Shown piece after piece: positions 1 through 8,572 of a stretch of 64,000 bases of DNA. Numbering within the stretch: position 1 is the first letter of the stretch; every line of letters begins with the position of its first letter. This stretch comes from Clostridia bacterium (lineage in GTDB: Bacteria; Bacillota; Clostridia; UMGS1883). The notes below the pieces were generated by a model. That model saw only the letters and a program-made list of their open reading frames with translations, was not told the DNA's origin and made no database searches. The DNA is taken from contig JAFSGW010000099.1 of NCBI GenBank assembly GCA_017440585.1, positions 1 to 64,000 of the forward strand, given 5' to 3'. The position numbers and the translations under genes are program-made.

Positions 1-241
1 CGGCAAATTTTCCGCCATAGGGCACCAAAATGCTCGACTATACGTCAGTATAGTCTCCGCTTTTAGTATCCTCTGACAAAAAATTTGCTCGATTAAAACT
101 CTGCGACCCTTTCCTTAGGGAAAATTGATGGATTTTTGGCGCGGAGCTTGCCGATAGGCTGGCGCCTTTCAAAAGCGACAAGCCGAAAAGGTGCAATTTT
201 AGCAAGGAAAGGGCATATGGGGTTCAACTCACCTCACCTTA
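1..241. mobile_element. MITE-like repeat element, copy 1 (cut by window edge)
   Basis: This stretch is the same length as 15318-15558 and matches it with only 3 substitutions that I can find in 241 bases. The second copy has terminal inverted repeats, so this is probably the same 277-bp element with its left end outside the window. It contains internal hairpins (actata/tatagt around 36-53; ggcgc/gcgcc around 138-166) and no open frame of note. It ends about 60 bp before the SLH gene and could supply that gene's upstream region. No transposase lies beside it, so any movement would need an enzyme in trans. Confidence 0.75.
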
Positions 242-303
242 TGTCACGGAGGAGCGCTATCCGGTTCGGATTTATCTGAAATTTTTGAAAGGAGATACGA
301 AAA

Positions 304-3300
304 ATGAAAAATCTCAGAAGACTTTTAAGCCTTGTACTGGCAATGGCAATGGTTCTTTCCTTCAACGTGAGTGTTTCTCAGGCGGCAATATATGAAGATG
401 TGCCCGACACTCACAAGTATGCGAAAGCTATTAACCTGCTTTCAGGATTGGGCATTATCAACGGCTACGAAAATGGCGTTTTTAAGCCCGACCACACTAT
501 TACAAGAGCCGAAGCTGCTACAATTATTGTACGTACATTAGGTCTTGCAGACGACGTCAGAATGGGCGACACAATCTTTACGGACGTTGACGGCGACCAC
601 TGGGCATCCGGCTACATCAACATTGCTGTTGAAAACGGCATTATCGATGGTTTCCCCGAGGGTACATTCCTTCCCCAGGACAACGTTACATACGAACAGA
701 TGGTAAAGATGGTTGTTTGTGCTATAGGCCACGACCCTAAGGCGAAAGAGCTTGGCGGTTACCCCGACGGCTTTATCCGTGCAGCAAGCGATGCAAAGGT
801 TACAAAGGGCATTGCAGGCTTAGGCAAGAATCCTGCTCCCAGAGGCCTGGTGGCACAGCTTATCTACAACGCTCTTGAGGTTGAAATGATGGATGCTACA
901 AGCTACAACACAGGCATCCTTGGCACATCCTACACCTACAACGGCAAAACCCTTCTTAATGACTATCTTGACATTGAAAAGGTTGATGCAATAGTAACCG
1001 ATACATATCACACAGGTGAAACCTACTCCCGTCGTGACAAGTTCGTTGAGCTTGAAATTACAGAGGTTTACGGCTTAAAGAACAGAGTGAGCAACTCCCT
1101 TTATGAGGAAGGCGACGTTATCGAATTTGACGAGGGTGCGGCTGAAGAAGCAGGTAACTATCTGGGCAGAGCAATTACCGCTTATGTTGGTGAAGACCGC
1201 GACACCCGTGAGGATAAAATCTTTGCACTCACTATCGACTCCGCAAGAAATGAAGAGGTTGAGGTAACAAAGGAAAAGTTCCACGAAGCAAAGAGTGACG
1301 AAACAGTTATCAGCTACGCAAAGAGAGTTACCGACAAGCGTGTTACAGAGCTTGACCTTGCAAGAGGCGTGACAGTAGTTGTTAATGGTGCAATTGTTAA
1401 CGAGCCCATTACAGACTACTTTGAAGACTTTGACGTAATGACACTTGTTGACAACAACCGTGACAATAAGTACGACTTTATTTTTGTTGACATGTTCAAC
1501 GAAAGCGACGGTGTTGAGTTTGTTGTTGCCGAAATCGAAGAGGACGATGACGTTTACTACTTCGAGGGCAAAACAGGCGAGCTGGAGCTTGACTATGAGG
1601 ACGATAATTCCCTTATCAGAATCATTAAGGACGGCAAGGAGATTGAACCCGACGATATCGAAATTGACGATACAATCACATGCCTTGATGCTTCCAGAAG
1701 CATTATCACAGTTTATGTTTCAAGCGATAAGGTAAAGGGCTACATCGACGAGGTTGACTACGATGAGGATGAATACTACATAAACGATAAGCCGTATGAG
1801 CTTTCCGCAGCATTTGCTGAAGAGCTCAGAGCAGGCGATGAAGGCACCTTCTACCTTAACTACAAGGGTAAGATTGCATACTCCACAGTAGCAAGCCGTG
1901 TTGCAGGCGGTGACTATGTATTCATTGCAAACTACGACACAGAAACACAGTTCTCCAAAACAACCTACCTTGTGCAGGTTATTACAGAAAAGGGCGCAGT
2001 TAAGAGTTACACACTTAAGCCCTCCAAGATGAAGTACGTTGACCACATGGGTAACATGTACAAGAACGTTACTCCCCAGACAGTGTTCGATTATCTTCAG
2101 TTCCACAGAACAAGCCTTTCCAACCGTTACAACGTTCCGGGCTATGTTGGTATTGCCCGTGTAAAGGCTTCTTCTGCAGGTGTTATAAGCGAAATTTACC
2201 TTCCCGGCAGCTATGAAGAATTCTACGAGCAGACAAGATATGCCAACGAAAACAGCAAGGAATACTCCGCAAAGAGAGAAACCTACGGTAACTACGACCT
2301 TGACGGTGACACAGTAGCCTTCCGTGTGGACGACTCCGAGGAGGTTATTTCCGAGGCTGTTGAAGCAGGCACGGTAGATTCCTTCTTCACAGACGGCAGC
2401 AGCTACTGCTTCATCGCATACGGCGAACGTAACGAAGACATTGAAGCACTTGTTATCACAGACGGCATTGCAACAGCAAATTATCAGGACCATGCAATGA
2501 TTGTTACAAAGGTTTCCACAGTAAGAGTTGGCAGCGAAACAACAACAAAGCTTACAGGCCGTCAGGGAGATAGCGACGTAACATACCTTGTTGACCCCGA
2601 CGAAAACTTCCGTGTTGAAGTGGGTAACATTATCCTTGTTTCCGAAAACGCAGAAGGCTTTGTAGATGAGCTTGAGGTGGTTGCTTCCACAACAGATGAT
2701 GCCGACGACCTTTATGAAGCCTTTGACAATGCCGACATCCCCTCCGATGAGGATGCAGGCGTTTACGGCGGTATGGTTTCCGACACTACATCCAAGAGAT
2801 TCAGAATTGAAGGCATTGAAGATGCTTTCTACAACGATACAAAGACAGCATATCATCTTATTGACTACACTCTCAGAGAAACAACCTTCACAAAGGGCAG
2901 ATTCTCCGATATTAAGTTAACAAGCAGATACGACACCTTCGTTGTTGTAAGAACATACGAGGACAATGCTGTTGACGTATTTATCTTCCGTGTGGAAGCA
3001 GGCGAATACGATGTTCCCTCCACAGATATCTGGGATAACATGAGCTCCGCAGAGCCTACAGACGAGCCCACTGAGGAAGCTACAACAGAAGAGCCTACAG
3101 AAGCTCCCACAGCTGCACCTACTGTGGCTACAGAAGCAACAGAGGCTCCCACAGCTGCACCTACTGAAGCTACAGAAGCAACAGAGGCTCCTACAGCTGC
3201 ACCTACTGAAGCTACAGAAGCAACAGAGGCTCCTACAGCTGCACCTACTGAAGCTACAGAAGCAACAGAGGCTCCCACAGCTGCACCTACTGAGGCTACA

Positions 3301-3930
3301 GAAGCAACAGAGGCTCCCACAGCTGCACCTACTGAAGCTACAGAAGCAACAGAGGCTCCCACAGCTGCACCTACTGAAGCTACAGAAGCAACAGAGGCTC
3401 CTACAGCAGCACCTACTGAGGCTACAGAAGCAACAGAGGCTCCCACGGCTGCACCCACAGAAGGCCCCACAGTGGCTGTAACAGAGCCCACAACAGAGCC
3501 TTCCACAGATGGCCCCATCCTTGCAGAGGTTAAGAAGGTTACTGTTGATGAAAAAATGGCTGAGGCTGTATTGAAGCTTATCAATGCAGAAAGAGCTAAA
3601 TTAAACCTTCCCGCACTTGTATGGGATAAGGATGTTGCAAAGGTTTCCGAAGCACACTGTGTTGACATGGCAACAAATAAGTACCTTGACCAGAAGAACA
3701 AGGCAGGATTTGACCTTGCAAAGAGGCTTACAGAGGCAAAGATTAAGTTTACTGCATCTGCCGAAAATCTTGCACAGGGCAAGTTCACAGCCGAGGTTAT
3801 TGTAAATGCCTGGATGAAGAGCGAAAAGCATAAGGCAAACATTGTAAACAAGGACTTCACAAAGGTGGGTATCAGCGTTGCAACAGCAATTGACGGTACT
3901 GTATACTGGACAGTAGACTTTGTTAAATAA
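304..3930 (+). CDS. SLH-domain surface protein with Thr/Pro/Ala repeat linker and C-terminal CAP domain
   Basis: A 1208-aa secreted wall-associated protein. Residues 1-28 are a signal peptide. Two clear SLH repeats follow (about 30-80 and 92-145, with motifs such as FKPDHTITRAEAATIIVRTL) plus a weaker third to about 195; SLH domains normally bind pyruvylated wall polymers. Residues about 200-910 are acidic and related to the 908-aa SLH protein at 35914 (both have TGI.G..Y and IEKVDA/LEKVDA segments), so the two are paralogs. Residues about 915-1060 are a linker with eight copies of a 14-aa TEA/APTAAP unit. Residues about 1080-1208 resemble the CAP/SCP-like family (LINAERAKLNLPAL, VGISVA), often found in secreted proteins of spore formers. 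RBS aaaggaga lies just before the ATG. A terminator follows at 3966. Confidence 0.9.
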   Translation: MKNLRRLLSLVLAMAMVLSFNVSVSQAAIYEDVPDTHKYAKAINLLSGLGIINGYENGVFKPDHTITRAEAATIIVRTLGLADDVRMGDTIFTDVDGDHWASGYINIAVENGIIDGFPEGTFLPQDNVTYEQMVKMVVCAIGHDPKAKELGGYPDGFIRAASDAKVTKGIAGLGKNPAPRGLVAQLIYNALEVEMMDATSYNTGILGTSYTYNGKTLLNDYLDIEKVDAIVTDTYHTGETYSRRDKFVELEITEVYGLKNRVSNSLYEEGDVIEFDEGAAEEAGNYLGRAITAYVGEDRDTREDKIFALTIDSARNEEVEVTKEKFHEAKSDETVISYAKRVTDKRVTELDLARGVTVVVNGAIVNEPITDYFEDFDVMTLVDNNRDNKYDFIFVDMFNESDGVEFVVAEIEEDDDVYYFEGKTGELELDYEDDNSLIRIIKDGKEIEPDDIEIDDTITCLDASRSIITVYVSSDKVKGYIDEVDYDEDEYYINDKPYELSAAFAEELRAGDEGTFYLNYKGKIAYSTVASRVAGGDYVFIANYDTETQFSKTTYLVQVITEKGAVKSYTLKPSKMKYVDHMGNMYKNVTPQTVFDYLQFHRTSLSNRYNVPGYVGIARVKASSAGVISEIYLPGSYEEFYEQTRYANENSKEYSAKRETYGNYDLDGDTVAFRVDDSEEVISEAVEAGTVDSFFTDGSSYCFIAYGERNEDIEALVITDGIATANYQDHAMIVTKVSTVRVGSETTTKLTGRQGDSDVTYLVDPDENFRVEVGNIILVSENAEGFVDELEVVASTTDDADDLYEAFDNADIPSDEDAGVYGGMVSDTTSKRFRIEGIEDAFYNDTKTAYHLIDYTLRETTFTKGRFSDIKLTSRYDTFVVVRTYEDNAVDVFIFRVEAGEYDVPSTDIWDNMSSAEPTDEPTEEATTEEPTEAPTAAPTVATEATEAPTAAPTEATEATEAPTAAPTEATEATEAPTAAPTEATEATEAPTAAPTEATEATEAPTAAPTEATEATEAPTAAPTEATEATEAPTAAPTEATEATEAPTAAPTEGPTVAVTEPTTEPSTDGPILAEVKKVTVDEKMAEAVLKLINAERAKLNLPALVWDKDVAKVSEAHCVDMATNKYLDQKNKAGFDLAKRLTEAKIKFTASAENLAQGKFTAEVIVNAWMKSEKHKANIVNKDFTKVGISVATAIDGTVYWTVDFVK
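3123..3460 (+). repeat. 42-bp tandem repeat coding TEATEAPTAAP linker, 8 copies
   Basis: A 42-bp unit (14 codons) is repeated eight times in frame with few silent differences (cct/ccc, gaa/gag). It codes a flexible Thr/Pro/Ala/Glu spacer between the wall-bound part and the CAP domain. Near-identity between units suggests recent expansion or homogenisation, so copy number could vary between strains. Confidence 0.9.
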
Positions 3931-3965
3931 TTAGCAATTAGTAATTAGCAATGAGCAATTTCGGA

Positions 3966-3996
3966 AACAACCCGCCATATGGCGGGTTGTTTTTTA
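3966..3996 (+). terminator. Rho-independent terminator after SLH-CAP gene
   Basis: Perfect GC-rich stem aacccgcc/ggcgggtt with loop atat, followed by a run of Ts. Confidence 0.9.
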
Positions 3997-4057
3997 TATT
4001 GAAATTAGAATTAATATGTGATATTATGGTAAAAATATCAGAAAACAAGGTGATAGC

Positions 4058-4846
4058 ATGAATTTACGTGATGGGTTAAAGAACACAAAGAGGGTTGTTT
4101 TCAAGGTTGGTACATCCTCTCTTACATATCCTAACGGCAGACTTAATATAGATAAAATTGACCGTCTTGTACGGGTTATTGCGGACTTAAAGAACCGTGG
4201 TGTTGACACGGTATTGGTTTCCAGCGGTGCCATAGGCGTTGGTGTGGGCAAATTAAACCTTGGCGAAAAACCCAAGGATATGCCCGGCAAGCAGGCTGCT
4301 GCTGCAGTTGGTCAGTGCGAGCTTATGTATCTTTACGACAAGCTCTTTTCAGAATACGGCCATGTAACGGGTCAGGTGCTTTTAACAAAGGATGCCATTG
4401 AGCATGAGGACAGACGTATTAATGCACATAATACCTTCATGAAGCTTCTTCAGCTTGGTGTTGTGCCCATAGTTAACGAAAACGACGCTGTTTCCACAGA
4501 GGAAATTGAGTTTGGCGATAATGACACCCTGTCTGCATATGTTGCAACCCTTTGTGAAAGCGACTTACTTGTTATACTTACGGATATTGACGGGCTTTAC
4601 GATGCCAACCCCCGTGAAAACCCCGATGCTAAATTAATAAGCCAGGTGGAAAAAATTACGGAGGATATCCTCGCTCTGGGTGGCTCTGCAGGCTCAAGCC
4701 GTGGCACCGGCGGTATGATAACAAAGCTTTATGCAGCACAGATTGCATCAAAAAGCGGCATTAAAACCGTGGTTTGCTCTGCCGATGAGCCCAAGGATAT
4801 TTACCGCATTTTCGAAGAAGAGGAAATAGGAACAATTTTTGCCTGA
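4058..4846 (+). CDS. proB: glutamate 5-kinase (short form without PUA domain)
   Basis: A 262-aa amino-acid kinase that phosphorylates L-glutamate with ATP in the first step of proline synthesis, in the cytoplasm. Visible motifs are FKVGTSSLT at the N terminus, VSSGAIGVG, NENDAVSTEEIEFGDND (glutamate/ATP site) and GTGGMITKLYAAQIA. It ends right after the kinase domain, so the C-terminal PUA domain of the E. coli enzyme (about 367 aa) is absent; short forms are known. RBS aaggtgat precedes the ATG. The next gene, proA, starts 14 bp downstream, so the pair is an operon making glutamate semialdehyde. Confidence 0.95.
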   Translation: MNLRDGLKNTKRVVFKVGTSSLTYPNGRLNIDKIDRLVRVIADLKNRGVDTVLVSSGAIGVGVGKLNLGEKPKDMPGKQAAAAVGQCELMYLYDKLFSEYGHVTGQVLLTKDAIEHEDRRINAHNTFMKLLQLGVVPIVNENDAVSTEEIEFGDNDTLSAYVATLCESDLLVILTDIDGLYDANPRENPDAKLISQVEKITEDILALGGSAGSSRGTGGMITKLYAAQIASKSGIKTVVCSADEPKDIYRIFEEEEIGTIFA

Positions 4847-4859
4847 GGAGTGGGAAAGA

Positions 4860-6101
4860 ATGATAACTGTATACGAAGCAGGGGAAAGAGCAAAGAAGGC
4901 TTCAAAAAGCATAATGCTCAGAACAAACGATGAAAAAAACAGCGCACTTTTACTCATTGCAAAGGCGTTGAGAGAGCACGCTGACATGATTATTGAGGAA
5001 AACAAAAAAGATATTGCGGTGGCACGTGAAAAGGGCATGAAGGAGTCCTTAGTTGACAGACTCATGCTTGACGGTAAAAGGGTTGAAGCCTTAGCAGCCT
5101 CCGTGGAGGAAATAACCCTTCTTCCCGACCCGGTTGGCGAGGTTGTGGAAGAATGGAAAAGGCCCAACGGGCTTAAAATTAAAAAGGTTAAGGTGCCCAT
5201 GGGCGTTATCGGCATCATATACGAGGCACGCCCCAACGTTACGGTGGATGCGGCGGTTTTGTGCCTTAAAAGCGGCAGCAGTGTACTTCTCCGTGGCGGC
5301 AGTGATGCTATAAACTCCAACAAGTGCCTTGTGGAGGTTATAAAAAAGGCCCTTTCCGAAACACTTATTTCTCCCGATGCTGTTATGCTCTGCGAGGACA
5401 CAAGCCGTGAAAGTGCCACGAAAATGATGAAAATGAACCAGTATCTTGACGTGCTCATCCCCCGTGGAGGAGCAGGGCTCATAAGAAGCGTGGTGGAAAA
5501 CGCCACTGTGCCCGTTATTGAAACCGGCACGGGCAACTGCCACATTTACGTTGACGAAAGTGCCGATTTAGACATGGCAAAGGAAATCCTTATTAATGCC
5601 AAAACACAGCGCACGGGCGTTTGTAATGCGGCGGAAACACTTTTGGTCCACGCCTCTGTGGCAGAAAGCTTCCTTCCTGTGGCAGGTAAGGCACTTAGTG
5701 AAAAGAACTGCCGTATACTGGGCTGTGAAAAAACAAGGGCAATTATTACTGCAGAGGAAGCAACCGAGGCAGATTTCGCAACAGAATTTTTAGACCTTAT
5801 CATTTCCGTTAAGGTTGTGGAAAGCATAGATGAGGCAATCAGTCATATCGAAAAATATTCCACACATCATTCCGAGGCAATTATAACCGAGGATAAGGAA
5901 GCGGCAGAAAAATTCTTCCGTGAAGTTAATTCTGCGGCGGTGTATCACAATGCCTCTACACGCTTTACCGACGGCGGTGAATTCGGCTTCGGTGCCGAAA
6001 TGGGCATTTCTACCCAGAAGCTTCACGCCCGTGGACCTATGGGCTTAAGGGAGATAACCTCCTATAAGTATATCATAGAGGGCGTCGGTCAAATCCGATA
6101 A
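4860..6101 (+). CDS. proA: glutamate-5-semialdehyde dehydrogenase (gamma-glutamyl phosphate reductase)
   Basis: A 413-aa NADPH-dependent reductase that turns gamma-glutamyl phosphate into glutamate 5-semialdehyde, the second step of proline synthesis. The aldehyde-dehydrogenase fold is clear: IYEARPNVTVDAA, SSVLLRGGSDAINSN, PVIETGTGNCHIYVD and the catalytic cysteine segment TQRTGVCNAAETLLV, with HSEAIIT and FGFGAEMGISTQKLHARGP near the end. I start at the ATG at 4860, preceded by gaggagtggg; an upstream in-frame TTG at 4839 would overlap proB and lacks a good RBS. Length is normal for the family. Confidence 0.95.
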   Translation: MITVYEAGERAKKASKSIMLRTNDEKNSALLLIAKALREHADMIIEENKKDIAVAREKGMKESLVDRLMLDGKRVEALAASVEEITLLPDPVGEVVEEWKRPNGLKIKKVKVPMGVIGIIYEARPNVTVDAAVLCLKSGSSVLLRGGSDAINSNKCLVEVIKKALSETLISPDAVMLCEDTSRESATKMMKMNQYLDVLIPRGGAGLIRSVVENATVPVIETGTGNCHIYVDESADLDMAKEILINAKTQRTGVCNAAETLLVHASVAESFLPVAGKALSEKNCRILGCEKTRAIITAEEATEADFATEFLDLIISVKVVESIDEAISHIEKYSTHHSEAIITEDKEAAEKFFREVNSAAVYHNASTRFTDGGEFGFGAEMGISTQKLHARGPMGLREITSYKYIIEGVGQIR

Positions 6102-6105
6102 AAAG

Positions 6106-6143
6106 AGTGGATATCAAAAACAATTGTTTTTTGATATCCACTT
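6106..6143 (+). terminator. terminator after proBA
   Basis: A long stem (agtggatatcaaaa pairing with ttttgatatccact) with a short loop, then a T-rich stretch, just after the proA stop codon. Confidence 0.85.
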
Positions 6144-6164
6144 TCTGTTTTTAAGGGAATAGGA

Positions 6165-6320
6165 AAAATTGTTCAGAATTGACAAATCGAAGGTACACTG
6201 CGGTGTCCGCCCCGCAGTGTACCCTTGCCCGACGGCGTACAAGGGTACGTCGAGAGGTGAGATTTGTCGATAGCAAAAAGGCATAGAATAAGAGCAAACC
6301 ATCGTTAGGCGATGGTTTGC
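6165..6320. ncRNA. conserved structured element, copy A (three-helix junction plus terminal hairpin)
   Basis: An intergenic element shared with 12961-13117. Helix P1 pairs gacaaatc (6181-6188) with gatttgtc (6261-6268). Inside it, P2 pairs ggtacactgcgg (6192-6203) with ccgcagtgtacc (6212-6223) around loop tgtccgcc. P3 pairs ggcgtac (6234-6240) with gtacgtc (6245-6251). After a spacer with caaaaaggcata comes P4, gcaaaccatcg (6294-6304) with cgatggtttgc (6310-6320). In the other copy the helices differ in sequence but still pair, which points to selection for structure. It could be a small RNA or a non-autonomous mobile element; strand is unknown. Confidence 0.6.
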
Positions 6321-6347
6321 TACATTGTGAAGAGATTTAAATTTAGA

Positions 6348-6959
6348 TTATTTTTTTCTTTCAGCTTTTTTGTGCCTTTTTGCGGTCTGGGCGATTTTAA
6401 CATTCCCTTTCTTAACACTATATCCAAATGAGCCTATTTTTTTGCCTAAGGCGAAATACTGTCCGTGGGCATAAGCTGCAAGGGAGCACTTTTCAATGTG
6501 GAACTTACCCTTCTCGTCAATATATCTTTCGTCCACGTTAACTGCAACAATGTCCGCCATGAACATATCGTGACTGCCTAAATGCACAACCTCTGTAACC
6601 TTGCACTCTAAGCTTATGGGGCTTTGGGCAACCATTGGGCATTTTACGATGGATGCCTTTTCCTTTGTCAATTTACAGTCGGCAAATTTGTCGGTATTTT
6701 TACCGCTTCTGCAACCGCAGTAGTCAATAGAGCGGATAATGTGGCTTGAGGGCATATTAATAACAAACTCGCCCGATTCCTTAATCATGTGGTGAGAATA
6801 CCTCTCAGGACGGATAGAAACATAGGTCTTTGCAGGCTCGCTGTTTATAATACCGCACCATGCGGCTGTAATTAAGTTGTCCTCACCGTTTAAGCTGCAG
6901 CTTACCAGTACGGGCGGTACGGGGGCAAGTATTGTTCCGGGTTTCCATGTTTGTTTCAT
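6348..6959 (-). CDS. flavin reductase-like FMN-binding split-barrel protein
   Basis: A 203-aa cytoplasmic protein of the flavin reductase-like (DIM6/NTAB) family. The N-terminal pattern KPGTILAPVPPVLVSC, the central AAWCGIINSEPAKTYVSIRPERYSHH and the GEFVINMPS segment are typical of the FMN-binding fold. Family members reduce flavin or act as small oxidoreductases; the substrate is not predictable. The C terminus is Lys-rich. RBS gaaggaga lies before the ATG. It is transcribed toward copy A of the structured element. Confidence 0.85.
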   Translation of the reverse strand: MKQTWKPGTILAPVPPVLVSCSLNGEDNLITAAWCGIINSEPAKTYVSIRPERYSHHMIKESGEFVINMPSSHIIRSIDYCGCRSGKNTDKFADCKLTKEKASIVKCPMVAQSPISLECKVTEVVHLGSHDMFMADIVAVNVDERYIDEKGKFHIEKCSLAAYAHGQYFALGKKIGSFGYSVKKGNVKIAQTAKRHKKAERKK

Positions 6960-6990
6960 ATTGTTTCTCCTTCGTTTGTAATTGCAACAC

Positions 6991-7013
6991 GGGCGACCAA
7001 TGGTCGCCCCTAC
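6991..7013 (-). repeat. REP palindrome with GTAG tag
   Basis: On the minus strand it reads GTAG followed by the hairpin gggcgaccattggtcgccc. It lies between the flavin reductase gene and tcdA. See the RAYT gene at 43752. Confidence 0.8.
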
Positions 7014-7025
7014 GATTTGTGGGCT

Positions 7026-7730
7026 TTAGTCAGGATTTATCAAATCCTTTATAACCTCTGCTGCCAGGATAAGCCCTGCAACGGAGGGCACAAATGCACT
7101 GCTTCCGGGGGCGTGGCGACCGTTCTGGCTGTCAGCAACAGCATTTTTGGGCTGTTCCTTTGAATATACAACCTTTAATTTTTTAACACCCCGTTTTTTA
7201 AGCTCTGTACGCATAACCCTTGCCAGAGGGCACACAGAGGTTTTATAAATATCCGTAACCTCAAACTGTGTGGGGTCAAGCTTATTGCCCGTGCCCATCG
7301 AGGCTATGAGGGGAATGTTTAATTCATCACACTTTTGTGCAAGGTAAATTTTTGCCGTTACCGTGTCGATGGCATCTACAACATAGTCAAACTGTGTTAA
7401 ATCAATTTCATCTGCCACATCGGGCAGGTAAAACATATTATGCTCTGTTATTTTAATCTCGGGGTTAATGTCACAAAGCCTTTCCTTTGCGGCGGCAGTT
7501 TTCATCATGCCAACGGTGGAGGAAAGGGCAAAAATCTGCCTGTTTATGTTACTTACGCTTACGGTGTCGTTGTCAACAAGGGTGAGTGAGCCAACGCCTG
7601 AGCGTGCCAGTGCCTCGCACACATAGCCTCCCACACCGCCTACACCGAATATGCAAACATGTGCATTTTTTAGTTTTTCCATTGCATCCGTGCCAAGTAG
7701 AAGCTTGGTGCGTGAAAATCTTTCGTTCAT
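7026..7730 (-). CDS. tcdA: tRNA threonylcarbamoyladenosine dehydratase (ThiF/MoeB-type)
   Basis: A 234-aa E1-like enzyme that uses ATP to dehydrate t6A37 of ANN-decoding tRNAs to cyclic t6A. It begins with the family-typical NERFSRTKLLLG, then the nucleotide-binding GVGGVGGYVCEALARSG, LVDNDTVSVSNINRQIFA and DAIDTVTAKIYLA. The TcdA hallmark SVCPLARVMRTELKKRGV follows, and HAPGSSAFVPSVAGLILA ends the fold. I start at the ATG at 7730 with RBS aaggtgat; an upstream in-frame start would add nine poorly conserved residues. Confidence 0.92.
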   Translation of the reverse strand: MNERFSRTKLLLGTDAMEKLKNAHVCIFGVGGVGGYVCEALARSGVGSLTLVDNDTVSVSNINRQIFALSSTVGMMKTAAAKERLCDINPEIKITEHNMFYLPDVADEIDLTQFDYVVDAIDTVTAKIYLAQKCDELNIPLIASMGTGNKLDPTQFEVTDIYKTSVCPLARVMRTELKKRGVKKLKVVYSKEQPKNAVADSQNGRHAPGSSAFVPSVAGLILAAEVIKDLINPD

Positions 7731-7788
7731 AAAATCACCTTGAGAATATAGTACCATAAAAAAGCTGTTATTTCAATAAAAAAGAAAA

Positions 7789-7823
7789 TTTACCAAAAGG
7801 GGACTGTCCCCATTTGGTAAAAA
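7789..7823. repeat. hairpin with GGGGACTGTCCCC core
   Basis: Imperfect palindrome: arms ttaccaaa and atttggtaa around a core of gggg-actgt-cccc. The same core sits in the longer hairpin at 38714-38758 with different outer arms, so this is probably a dispersed repeat that may also act as a terminator. Confidence 0.6.
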
Positions 7824-7830
7824 ATAAAAA

Positions 7831-7894
7831 TGGAAAGTTTACTTGACATTTTTATAAGAGTGTGCTATATTGTAAATGGAAAGCAAACTTTCCA
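7831..7894 (+). promoter_or_regulatory. promoter and operator of XRE regulator gene
   Basis: A near-consensus sigma-A promoter: -35 TTGACA at 7843-7848, 17-bp spacer, -10 TATATT at 7866-7871. A palindrome, tggaaag-caaa-ctttcca (7877-7894), covers the start region, and a half-site tggaaagttt (7831-7840) precedes the -35. This is the layout expected for repression by the XRE protein encoded just downstream. Confidence 0.75.
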
Positions 7895-7909
7895 TCGGGA
7901 GGTGGTCGG

Positions 7910-8107
7910 ATGAAAAACAGACTTGAAGAACTGAGAAAAGAAAAGGGTATACGTCAGGAGGAGCTTGCAGAAGCACTGGAGGTTTCCCGCCAGACCATAG
8001 GCTCACTTGAAAACGGACGGTATAACCCCTCAATTATGCTTGCATTTAAAATTGCAAGGTATTTTAATTTAAAAATTGAAGATATTTTTATTTACGAGGA
8101 GGAATAA
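7910..8107 (+). CDS. XRE-family helix-turn-helix regulator
   Basis: A 65-aa single-domain DNA-binding protein: LEELRKEKGIRQEELAEALE, VSRQTIGSLENGRYNPS, ARYFNLKIEDIF. Such short Cro/CI-like regulators often repress their own operon with a membrane partner. I start at the ATG at 7910 behind gggaggtgg. The next gene begins 2 bp after this stop codon, so the two are co-translated. The palindrome upstream is its likely operator. Confidence 0.9.
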   Translation: MKNRLEELRKEKGIRQEELAEALEVSRQTIGSLENGRYNPSIMLAFKIARYFNLKIEDIFIYEEE

Positions 8108-8109
8108 GC

Positions 8110-8514
8110 ATGAACAAACGTATCAGGAATATAATTCTTATAAATTCGGCATTTGTTGGAGTAGGTGTGCTGCTTTTTGTAGCAGGGCTTATTAAAGGAA
8201 GCAGTTTTCTTATGCCTCTTGGTGCAGGAAGCGTTGTATCGGGTATTGTGAAAACAATGCGGATGGTAAAAATTTTAAAGGGTGGCGAGGCAAAAATAAA
8301 GGAATTTGAAGCCTGTTATGACGAGAGAAACACCATGATAAGTGCAAAAGCAGGCTCTTTAAGCTTTAAGCTTTTCTGCCTGGCGAGCTTTGTCTGTTCA
8401 GCTATATTTGCACTTATAGGAATGGAAGATGTTGCATTGATAATTGCATATGTAGCATGTATGCTTATATTTATTTATCTTGTATGCTATTGGTATTATT
8501 CGAAAAAGTATTAA
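8110..8514 (+). CDS. small integral membrane protein, partner of XRE regulator (DUF2178-like)
   Basis: A 134-aa membrane protein with about four hydrophobic segments (roughly residues 8-25, 35-50, 80-100 and 105-128). Between the two pairs is the motif YDERNTMISAKAGSLSF, the (D)ERN...I..KAG pattern of membrane proteins that often sit beside XRE regulators in Firmicutes. Function unknown; a signalling or stress role is a guess. RBS gaggagg overlaps the end of the regulator gene. A terminator follows. Confidence 0.75.
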   Translation: MNKRIRNIILINSAFVGVGVLLFVAGLIKGSSFLMPLGAGSVVSGIVKTMRMVKILKGGEAKIKEFEACYDERNTMISAKAGSLSFKLFCLASFVCSAIFALIGMEDVALIIAYVACMLIFIYLVCYWYYSKKY

Positions 8515-8520
8515 AAATAA

Positions 8521-8555
8521 CCCCCGACACTAATGTGTCGGGGGTTTGCTGTTTT
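8521..8555. terminator. terminator between convergent XRE operon and FGGY kinase
   Basis: Perfect stem cccccgacac/gtgtcggggg with loop taat and a T-rich tail on the plus strand. Confidence 0.85.
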
Positions 8556-8572
8556 ATCAAAGCGATCCGGTT

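Noticed and set aside
2865-3860. Ala/Ser/Val-repeat protein on the minus strand
   Set aside because: It mirrors the 42-bp tandem repeats of the SLH-CAP gene; no start signals.
6114-6302. Small minus-strand protein (MPFCYRQ-like) in the structured element
   Set aside because: The same peptide-like frame appears in copy B only because the helices are conserved; no RBS, and the third codon positions do not vary preferentially.
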